Shown here in pieces: positions 1 to 6,261 of a DNA stretch of 64,000 nt. How positions within the stretch are numbered: position 1 is the first letter of the stretch; every line of letters begins with the position of its first letter. The position numbers were made by a program, and so were the translations under genes. Origin of the DNA: Methanoculleus taiwanensis (lineage in GTDB: Archaea; Halobacteriota; Methanomicrobia; Methanomicrobiales; Methanoculleaceae); contig NZ_LHQS01000001.1 in assembly GCF_004102725.1 (NCBI RefSeq), forward strand, positions 663,327 to 727,326, given 5' to 3'. The notes under the pieces were generated by a model. The model saw only the letters and a program-made list of their open reading frames with translations, had not been told where the DNA came from and did no database searches.

Positions 1-225
1 GAGGTGCTCGATCTCCTCTCCGAGAAGGTGAGTGGAACGATCGTGGTGAACGCCGTTATGGTGGAGACGCTCGCGGAAGCGATCTGCAGCATGAAGCGGC
101 TCGGGATCTTCCGTGAAGCCGTCCACCTGCAGGTGTCCCGGTCGGCGGAGATCGCCGGCGGCGTGATGTTCAAGCCGCAGAATCCCGTCTATATCATCGT
201 CGGAGGCGATGCGGCGTGCTCGTAG
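1..225 (+). CDS. cbiT: CbiT C-terminal part (cobalt-precorrin-6B C15-methyltransferase, decarboxylating), cut by the window edge
   Basis: Only the last 74 codons are present; the frame is open from base 1. CbiT methylates C15 and decarboxylates the C12 acetate side chain of cobalt-precorrin-6B, using S-adenosylmethionine, in the oxygen-independent cobalamin pathway. The visible part matches the end of the Rossmann methyltransferase fold: a hydrophobic strand (TIVVNAVMVETL), a helix, and a final NPVYIIVGG strand that is typical of CbiT. The stop codon lies inside the start of cbiL (10-base overlap), so it is translationally coupled to the rest of the corrin operon. The family assignment rests partly on this context. 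Confidence 0.85.
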   Translation, partial: EVLDLLSEKVSGTIVVNAVMVETLAEAICSMKRLGIFREAVHLQVSRSAEIAGGVMFKPQNPVYIIVGGDAACS

Positions 226-833
226 GCGTGGGGCTCGGGCCCGGGGATCCGGAACTCCTTACCCTGCGTGCGGTGCGCCGGCTCCGGGAGGCGGATACGG
301 TCTTCGTCCCGGGGAAGCTCGCGTACGAACTCGTCCGGCCGTACCGTGACGACGCGGAGATCCTGGAGTTTCCGATGACTAGCGACGAAGCGTATATTCT
401 CGAGTGTATGGAGAGGAACGCCGACCGGATCGCCCCTGCGGCGGAGAAGGGGCTTGCCGTCTTTGGGATCATCGGCGATCCGAATTTCTACTCGACCTTC
501 TCCCGCCTCTGCGGGATGATCGCGGAAAAGCATCCCGATATCGAGTTCTCCACCGATCCCGGAATCAGCTCGATAACCGCTTTTGCGTCGGTGGCGGGCG
601 TCCCGGTGGCGGGCGGTTTTATCGTCTCCGACGGGCCGGAACCCGGTTCCCGGATATTCATGAAGGTTCGGAAACCCGCGGCGATGGCCGAAGAGCTCCG
701 CCGGGACGGGTATACCGAGTTCGTTCTCGTCGAGCGGATGTTCATGGACGGGCAGCGGGTCTACCGCTCGAACGATCTCCCCGAGACGAGCGACTACTTC
801 AGCATTATGTTCGCGAGGCGATTGCATGGCTAA
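216..833 (+). CDS. cbiL: CbiL, cobalt-factor II C20-methyltransferase
   Basis: Tetrapyrrole methylase of 205 residues that transfers a methyl group from S-adenosylmethionine to C20 of cobalt-factor II. The N-terminal glycine loop VGVGLGPGDPELLTLRA (residues 3-19) is the family signature, followed by IGDPNFYSTF and GISSITAFA, which line the SAM pocket. The start is a GTG at 216, preceded by a GGAGG-type ribosome site at about 202-206 and overlapping the end of cbiT. At 205 residues it is somewhat shorter than many bacterial CbiL proteins but complete. It ends 8 bases inside cbiF. Confidence 0.93.
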   Translation: MLVGVGLGPGDPELLTLRAVRRLREADTVFVPGKLAYELVRPYRDDAEILEFPMTSDEAYILECMERNADRIAPAAEKGLAVFGIIGDPNFYSTFSRLCGMIAEKHPDIEFSTDPGISSITAFASVAGVPVAGGFIVSDGPEPGSRIFMKVRKPAAMAEELRRDGYTEFVLVERMFMDGQRVYRSNDLPETSDYFSIMFARRLHG

Positions 834-1542
834 GATATACATCGTCGGTGCCGGCCCTGGAGCCCCCGACCTTATTACGGTGCGGGGGATGCGCCTCCTC
901 GAGGAGGCGGACGTCCTGATCTACGCGGGTTCGCTCGTGAACCCGGAACTCGTGGAGCGGTCGGGTGCACCCGTCAAGCTCGACAGCTGGGGTATGACCC
1001 TCGACGAACTCGTCGACGCCATGGTGGAGCATGCGGCTGCCGGAAAACGGGTCGTCCGGCTCCACTCGGGAGATCCGGCGCTCTACGGCGCGATCGTCGA
1101 GCAGATGGCGAGGCTCGCCGCCCGGGGTGTCGAGGCCGAAATCGTCCCCGGCGTCTCCTCGCTCTTCGCTGCGGCGGCGGCGCTCAAGACGCAGTTCACC
1201 CTCCGCGACGTCTCGGAGAACCTGATCGTCGCCCGGCCGGCAGGCGCCACCCTTGAAGCGGATCAGATCCGGGAGCTCTCCCGGCACGGATCGACGATGG
1301 TGGTCTTCCTCGGGACCGAGAAGATGGAAGAGGTGCTCGCGAAGGTGGAGTATCCTCCCGAGACACCTGCGGCGGTCGTCTACCACGCCTCGTGGCCTGA
1401 CCAAAAGATCGTCCGCGGAACGGTCGGGGATATCGCCGAAAAAGCCCGCAGCGCCGGTATCGAGCGGACAGCCCTCATCGTCATCGGCAGGGTCGTCGAT
1501 CCCGCCACCTCGGGATTCGGGAGGTCGGTCCTCTACTCATGA
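826..1542 (+). CDS. cbiF: CbiF, cobalt-precorrin-4 C11-methyltransferase
   Basis: Tetrapyrrole methylase of 238 residues acting at C11 of cobalt-precorrin-4. It opens with IYIVGAGPGAPDLITVRG, the SAM-binding glycine loop, and carries YAGSLVNPEL, which is diagnostic of CbiF/CobM within this superfamily. Further motifs are HSGDPALYGA (about residues 79-88) and VPGVSSLFAAAA. The ATG follows GAGGCGATT at close range. The gene overlaps cbiL upstream and cbiG downstream (ATGA junction), so all are probably made from one transcript. Confidence 0.95.
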   Translation: MAKIYIVGAGPGAPDLITVRGMRLLEEADVLIYAGSLVNPELVERSGAPVKLDSWGMTLDELVDAMVEHAAAGKRVVRLHSGDPALYGAIVEQMARLAARGVEAEIVPGVSSLFAAAAALKTQFTLRDVSENLIVARPAGATLEADQIRELSRHGSTMVVFLGTEKMEEVLAKVEYPPETPAAVVYHASWPDQKIVRGTVGDIAEKARSAGIERTALIVIGRVVDPATSGFGRSVLYS

Positions 1543-2411
1543 CCGATACGGTCGTCATTGCGCTCAACCGTTTCGAAGATGCCGCCCGCCGGATTGCAGA
1601 AGCTCTCCCGGCTGATTGCATGCTGTACAGCCCCGATGCGTTCGAATCGGCTTTTGGCCGCTATAAGCGGATCGTCGCCGTGATGTCCGCCGGGATCGCG
1701 GTGCGGCAGATCGCGCCGCTCATCGCCGACAAATGGCGCGATCCTGCGGTCGTTGTCGTCAGCCCGGATCTCCGCTACGCCGTCCCGATTCTCGGCGGCC
1801 ACCACGGCGGCAACGATCTTGCCCGTGCGCTCGCAGAGCTCGGTATCGAGCCTGTGATCACCACCGCCACCGAGGTCTTCGGGCGGGAGTCGGTGGAGGG
1901 GATTGCAGAGCGAGCCTCCTGCGACATCGTGAACCGGAACTCGACCCGCATGGTTAATGCAGCGTTCCTTGACGCCGATATCCCGCTCTACGCGGTCACC
2001 GGGCCCGGGATCGTGGTCGCGGCGCCCGGTGTCTCCTTCCTCGTCCGGGCGGGGGAGTACGTCGTCGGCGTCGGGTGCCGGAAGGGCGCCTCTGCCGGTG
2101 CGGTTACCGCGGCGGTGCAGGAAGCGCTCCGCTCGATCGGCATAACCCCCGATGAGGTCCTCGTCTACGCGACGACGGTCAAGAAGCGAAACGAGGCCGG
2201 CCTTCTGAAGGCCGTCGATGATCTTGGCGGGAATCTGGTATTCGTCGACGATATGACGATCAACGCTGAGACGGGTATCGGCCCCTCGCGGGCGTCGCTC
2301 ATCGGGCTTGCCGGGGTTGCCGAACCGTGCGCCCTCGCCGTCTCGAAGCGAAGAGAACTGATACTGGAAAAACAGATATATGGAAGTGTTACCGTTGCAG
2401 TCGCACGATAA
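1539..2411 (+). CDS. cbiG: CbiG, cobalt-precorrin-5A hydrolase
   Basis: CbiG opens the delta-lactone of cobalt-precorrin-5A and releases acetaldehyde, allowing ring contraction. The 290-residue protein has the central motif VAVMSAGIAVRQIAPLI (about residues 47-63) and GGHHGGNDLA, both typical of CbiG, and the C-terminal CobE-like half with GVGCRKGA and a TNALRS-like AEPCALA segment near the end. The start overlaps the cbiF stop by four bases (ATGA), with GGGAGGTC upstream as ribosome site. Confidence 0.93.
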   Translation: MTDTVVIALNRFEDAARRIAEALPADCMLYSPDAFESAFGRYKRIVAVMSAGIAVRQIAPLIADKWRDPAVVVVSPDLRYAVPILGGHHGGNDLARALAELGIEPVITTATEVFGRESVEGIAERASCDIVNRNSTRMVNAAFLDADIPLYAVTGPGIVVAAPGVSFLVRAGEYVVGVGCRKGASAGAVTAAVQEALRSIGITPDEVLVYATTVKKRNEAGLLKAVDDLGGNLVFVDDMTINAETGIGPSRASLIGLAGVAEPCALAVSKRRELILEKQIYGSVTVAVAR

Positions 2412-3177
2412 GAAAGAAGGCCGGCTCTCCATCGTCAGCACGGGGCCCGGAAACCTGCAGCAGATGACGCCTCGTGCTCTTCGGGCGATAGCGGAGTCCG
2501 ATTACGTCATCGGAAACGCCTTTTACCTCGATCTCGTCGAGCCGCTGCTCTCCGGGAAAGAGGTCATCAGAAGTTCGATGGGCAGGGAGGTCGAGCGGGC
2601 GAAGAAGGCGCTCGAGCTTGCGGAGAACCATGTCGTTTCCATGGTGAGCGGCGGGGATGCCGGGGTCTACGGCATGGCGAGCATCGTCCTCGAGGTCGTC
2701 GAGCGGTCGGGTTCGCCCGTCGCCGTCGAGGTTATCCCCGGCGTGACCGCGGCGCTCTCCGCAGCTTCGCGGCTCGGATCGCCGCTCTCCGGTGACTACG
2801 TGACGATCAGCCTCTCCGACCTGCTCACCCCCTGGGAGGTCATCGAAAAAAGGCTCGACCTCGCGTTCCGGATGGGCGTGCCGGTCGCCGTTTACAACCC
2901 CCGGAGCAACGGCCGGCCCGACAACCTCGCGAAGGCCATCTCGATTGCCGGGCGGCACCTCGCCCCGGCGACTCCGGTCGGTGTGGTGAAGGACGCTTTC
3001 CGGAAGAGTGAAGAGTCCCTGGTGACCACGCTGGAAGAGTTCCCGGACCGGTTTGATTTTGTGGATATGCACTCGATCGTCATTATCGGTGGCGAAGAGA
3101 GCAGATTGTGGAGGATGGGTCAGGATGTCAGAGGAATTATCACCCCGCGGGGCTACCACCGGAAATACGTATACTGA
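2380..3177 (+). CDS. cbiH: CbiH, cobalt-factor III C17-methyltransferase (ring contraction)
   Basis: Tetrapyrrole methylase of 265 residues that methylates C17 and drives ring contraction. Recognised by STGPGNLQQMTPRA near the N terminus, by GDAGVYGMAS (about residues 89-98), and by VAVYNPRSNGRPDNL, all typical of CbiH/CobJ. The ATG at 2380 gives a 13-residue extension before the core fold and a 32-base overlap with cbiG. GTG at 2386 or TTG at 2392 are possible alternative starts because no clear ribosome site decides between them. Confidence 0.92.
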   Translation: MEVLPLQSHDKKEGRLSIVSTGPGNLQQMTPRALRAIAESDYVIGNAFYLDLVEPLLSGKEVIRSSMGREVERAKKALELAENHVVSMVSGGDAGVYGMASIVLEVVERSGSPVAVEVIPGVTAALSAASRLGSPLSGDYVTISLSDLLTPWEVIEKRLDLAFRMGVPVAVYNPRSNGRPDNLAKAISIAGRHLAPATPVGVVKDAFRKSEESLVTTLEEFPDRFDFVDMHSIVIIGGEESRLWRMGQDVRGIITPRGYHRKYVY

Positions 3178-3805
3178 TCTCGGTGCAACCACCCGCGAGG
3201 CGTACGAGATATCGGTCAAGAGCCGCACGCTCGCCCGGAGCACGGTCGGGAACGAGACGCCCGAAGACCGTATCCGGCAGCGGGTCTCGGTCGCGGTCGG
3301 AGACTTTGCGATGGCGGATCTCATGCGGTTCGTCGATGACCCCATTGGAGCAGGCGTGCGTGCGCTCTCGGAGAACGCCGTCATCATTACGGATATCCGG
3401 ATGGTGCAGGTCGGCATCCTGAAGAAGGGGCATAGAAGCCCCGTCATCTGCGCGCTCGACTACGGTGAGGATATTGCACGGGAACGCGGGATCACCCGGA
3501 CGTCCGCCGGTTTCCTCGCCCTGCGGGATCGCCTGCCGGGCGCGATCGTCGTCATCGGGAACGCTCCGTCGGCGCTCCTTGCTATCGCGGATATGATCCG
3601 CGAGGGTATCCGTCCGGCGCTCATCGTCGGCACCCCGGTCGGGTTCGTCAATGCGGCGGAGTCGAAGGAGGAGCTCCGGCAGATCGCTATCCCCTCGGTC
3701 TCGAACGAAGGCACCCGGGGCGGGACGCCGGTGGCGGTTGCCGCGATGAACGAGATTATTACCATCCACGCCGAGCGTGACCGTGATGAAAGATCCGGTG
3801 ACTGA
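3125..3805 (+). CDS. cbiC: CbiC, cobalt-precorrin-8 methylmutase
   Basis: CbiC moves the methyl group from C11 to C12 of cobalt-precorrin-8 to give cobyrinate. The protein (226 residues) has the family segments AYEISVKSRTL, the conserved VGNETPEDRIRQRV region, VIITDIRMVQVGI, and the C-terminal IVGTPVGFVNAAESKEEL with the conserved GTRGGTPVA. The open frame reaches back to 3053, but the ATG at 3125 gives a normal family length and has an AGGATGGGTCAGG purine stretch before it. It overlaps cbiH by 53 bases and cbiD by 20. Confidence 0.92.
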   Translation: MSEELSPRGATTGNTYTDLGATTREAYEISVKSRTLARSTVGNETPEDRIRQRVSVAVGDFAMADLMRFVDDPIGAGVRALSENAVIITDIRMVQVGILKKGHRSPVICALDYGEDIARERGITRTSAGFLALRDRLPGAIVVIGNAPSALLAIADMIREGIRPALIVGTPVGFVNAAESKEELRQIAIPSVSNEGTRGGTPVAVAAMNEIITIHAERDRDERSGD

Positions 3806-4793
3806 TTTTTCATACCCCGATACCTGGGTCGCGGCCTGCAGCGAGCCCGATAAACTGCCCCTTGTTAAGCAGGGGCTCTGTATCCTCACCTCGTCAGGGG
3901 CGGTGCTCCGCCGGGGCTACACGACCGGCACGACCGCAGCGGCAGCATGCAAGGCGGCGGTTCTCTCTCTTGCGCGGACCGATGTCGCAGAGGTCGAGGT
4001 CACCCTTCCCTGCAGCCTCACCGTGACCGTTCCTGTCGACGCCTACCGGGGCACCGCATCCTGCTTCAAAGATGCCGGCGACTATCCCGGCGACGTGACC
4101 GCGGGGCTCGAGTTCTCCGCCCACGCGATGCCGGGTTCGTCGGGTATTCACTTCGTTCCCGGTGAAGGGATCGGCAGTTTCTCCCGGGAGACGCCCCGGC
4201 ATGCCGTGGGCGAGCCTGCGATCAGCGGGCCGGCGATGGCGTGCATCGAGCGCTCGATCCGCGAGGCGCTCGACGAGACCGACCTTGCCGGGGCGACGAT
4301 CATCCTGAGCATCCCGCGCGGGGCGGAGACGGCGCAGCTGACGCTCAACCCCCGGCTCGGCATCTTCGGGGGCATCTCCATCCTCGGGTCGACCGGCCTC
4401 GTCGAGCCCTGGGACGACCACCTCGAGGAGACGGTGCTCGACCGGGTCGCCCGGTCGGAACGGGTCGTGCTGACGACCGGCAGGCTCGGCCTCCGGTACT
4501 CGCGGCTCTTCTTCCCGGACTACGAGGTCGTGCTGGTAGGAAGCAGGATCCGCGAAGCACTCGCCTCTGCCCGGGGGGAGGTCGTCCTCTGCGGCCTTCC
4601 CGGTCTGATCATGAAGTTCGTCAACCCGGGTATCCTCGCGGGAACCGGTTACGCAACGGTCGAAGAACTCTCGCTCTCGGACGGGTGGCACGAGGTCGTA
4701 GAGCGCGAACTTGCCGATTTCTCCCGACGTCACCCGGACGTCCGGGTGGTCATCGTCGACCGGGACGGCAGGATCATCGGGGAGAGCGCATGA
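3786..4793 (+). CDS. cbiD: CbiD, cobalt-precorrin-5B C1-methyltransferase
   Basis: CbiD methylates C1 of cobalt-precorrin-5B using SAM; it is not a member of the tetrapyrrole methylase fold. The 335-residue protein carries the CbiD hallmark RRGYTTGTTAAAACKAA (starting near residue 45), a central PGEGIGSFSRETP loop and the GISILGSTGLVEPW segment. I chose the ATG at 3786; an in-frame GTG at 3777 or 3783 would add up to three residues. The stop overlaps the cbiE start in an ATGA junction. Confidence 0.93.
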   Translation: MKDPVTDFSYPDTWVAACSEPDKLPLVKQGLCILTSSGAVLRRGYTTGTTAAAACKAAVLSLARTDVAEVEVTLPCSLTVTVPVDAYRGTASCFKDAGDYPGDVTAGLEFSAHAMPGSSGIHFVPGEGIGSFSRETPRHAVGEPAISGPAMACIERSIREALDETDLAGATIILSIPRGAETAQLTLNPRLGIFGGISILGSTGLVEPWDDHLEETVLDRVARSERVVLTTGRLGLRYSRLFFPDYEVVLVGSRIREALASARGEVVLCGLPGLIMKFVNPGILAGTGYATVEELSLSDGWHEVVERELADFSRRHPDVRVVIVDRDGRIIGESA

Positions 4794-5362
4794 AGATCGT
4801 CGGGACGGGCTGCGGGCCGGGCATGCTCACCGAGGCGGCTATCGCGGTTCTCGGGGAAGCACGGCTCATCTACGGCTCCGACCGCGCTATCGCCCTTGCC
4901 CGTTCCCACATCCCGGAGGACTGCGAGGTGCGGACGATCACCGACTACAAAAGGCTCCGTGAACTCCCCGCCCATGCCGTCGTCCTCTCGACGGGCGACC
5001 CCATGCTCGCGGGGCTCGGCTATCTCCCGGGCGAGGTGGTGCCCGGCATCTCCTCGCTTCAGGTTGCCTTCGCCCGTCTTCGCCTTCCCCTCACCCGGGC
5101 GGCGGCCGTCGCCGCCCACGGCCGCGACCACGCCCACGCCGTCGAGACGGCGGGGCGCGAGGTGAACCGCGGGAAGATCGTCTTCCTCATCGCCGACCCG
5201 GCCTTCTCCCTTGCGGAACTGGTGCGGGCGCTCCCCCCCGCGACGAAGATCGCCGTCTGCGAGAACCTCGGCTACCCCGACGAACGGATCGCCCTCGGCA
5301 CGGCGGCAGAGCCTCCGGAGTGCACGGCGGAGCTCTATGTCGTGGTTGCCGGAGACTTCTAA
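4790..5362 (+). CDS. cbiE: CbiE, cobalt-precorrin-7 C5-methyltransferase
   Basis: Tetrapyrrole methylase of 190 residues working with CbiT, whose gene begins this cluster. It starts MKIVGTGCGPGMLTEAA, the SAM-binding loop, and has LSTGDPMLAGLGY and VPGISSLQVAFARL, both typical of CbiE. The frame stays open far upstream through cbiD, but the ATG at 4790 lies exactly at the ATGA junction with the cbiD stop and gives the normal length. It is the last gene of the run and its stop overlaps the stop of the opposing gene by four bases. Confidence 0.93.
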   Translation: MKIVGTGCGPGMLTEAAIAVLGEARLIYGSDRAIALARSHIPEDCEVRTITDYKRLRELPAHAVVLSTGDPMLAGLGYLPGEVVPGISSLQVAFARLRLPLTRAAAVAAHGRDHAHAVETAGREVNRGKIVFLIADPAFSLAELVRALPPATKIAVCENLGYPDERIALGTAAEPPECTAELYVVVAGDF

Positions 5363-6066
5363 GCGGGTTTCTTCTGCCGCACCTCATCGTCGATCGCCCG
5401 GAGGGTGAGCCAGTGATAGAACTGCTGCTGCCAGTAGTTCGTATCGACGCTTCTTTTCGCCTCCCGCTCTTTCGTAAACCCCGCAAACCCCTCCGGCGGG
5501 AGCCAGCGGTCCGCGAGCGGCACCATATCGTCGGCAGGCTGGCCGACGGCGTGGAGGAGCTCGTGCCAGATGCGGAGAGCAACGAGTTCAGGACGCGTGA
5601 GTTCTCCGCTCATCACCTTGATCGCCGCACGGAGACGGAACGCCCCGCCGGCCGCCCGTGCGGCAAGGCCGTCGCCGCTGAAGATATAGGCGACGCCCTC
5701 GTGCATCGGGAACGGAAAGTCCGACCAGTTCGGATCGTTCGGCCAGTAGTAGGCGAATTCCGGTCTTCCCGGCCTGACGGTCAGCCGGAAGAATGCGGGG
5801 ATGACCCCGAGCCACGGTGCGATAGCCGCGCCGAGCCGGTCGGTCTCGAAGTATACGTCAAGTGCGGGCATTCCCGTGGCATCACCCGCAGAGGTAGTGT
5901 AGGTATCGGTGACGCTCGAGGAGATCCGTATTCTTCCCGGATGCACGGACTCCGGCAGGAATCGGAACGCATTAATCCGGCCGGATACCGTGTTCCGATA
6001 GTAACGGGGCTCATGCCGTGCCGCCCTGCTACTGTGCGAGGTGTTTTTACTATGAGAAATACGCAT
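5359..6066 (-). CDS. Unrecognised protein with an HExxH zinc-metallopeptidase-like motif
   Basis: A 235-residue protein I do not recognise as a named family. The only clear motif is RIWHELLHAVGQPADDM (about residues 167-183): an HELLH zinc-binding helix followed by two aspartates that could supply a third ligand, as in HExxH+D peptidases. There is no signal peptide or membrane segment. The N-terminal 45 residues are basic and low in conservation-like features, so the true start may be downstream (for example the GTG about 42 codons in). It converges on cbiE with overlapping stops and is not obviously part of an operon. Activity is inferred from one motif only. Confidence 0.65.
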   Translation of the reverse strand: MRISHSKNTSHSSRAARHEPRYYRNTVSGRINAFRFLPESVHPGRIRISSSVTDTYTTSAGDATGMPALDVYFETDRLGAAIAPWLGVIPAFFRLTVRPGRPEFAYYWPNDPNWSDFPFPMHEGVAYIFSGDGLAARAAGGAFRLRAAIKVMSGELTRPELVALRIWHELLHAVGQPADDMVPLADRWLPPEGFAGFTKEREAKRSVDTNYWQQQFYHWLTLRAIDDEVRQKKPA

Positions 6067-6261
6067 CTGCCGCTTCTGGTGATCTGTGCCGTCTGCTGCA
6101 TCTTCTGCTCGGGCTGTATCATGTCGTCGTCATCGCCGGCGGAGGGAAATGCCGGTGTCCCTCCTGCATCCTCGTTTTTTCTCCCCCTGGCGCTCAGAGA
6201 TGCTTGCGCAGGAACGCCCGTATCTTCTCGGACTCGATCCAGCCGCGGTCGAGCTCGGTGA
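6052..6261 (+). CDS. Short lipoprotein-signal ORF, possibly a truncated gene
   Basis: An ORF of 69 residues whose first 22 look like a genuine lipoprotein signal: MRNTHLPLLVICAVCCIF followed by the lipobox CSGC. A GCGAGGTG ribosome site sits eight bases upstream. After about 45 residues the frame runs into the antisense of the neighbouring sensor gene (from 6194), where it has no protein-like character. The best reading is either a very short lipoprotein or the remnant of a gene cut by rearrangement. The start also overlaps the 5' end of the opposite gene by 15 bases. Confidence 0.3.
   Translation: MRNTHLPLLVICAVCCIFCSGCIMSSSSPAEGNAGVPPASSFFLPLALRDACAGTPVSSRTRSSRGRAR

Noticed and set aside
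4241-5362. Apparent 373-codon CbiE with a long N-terminal extension
   Set aside because: The first 183 codons are Arg/Pro-rich out-of-frame cbiD sequence. The ATG at the ATGA junction (4790) gives the normal protein.
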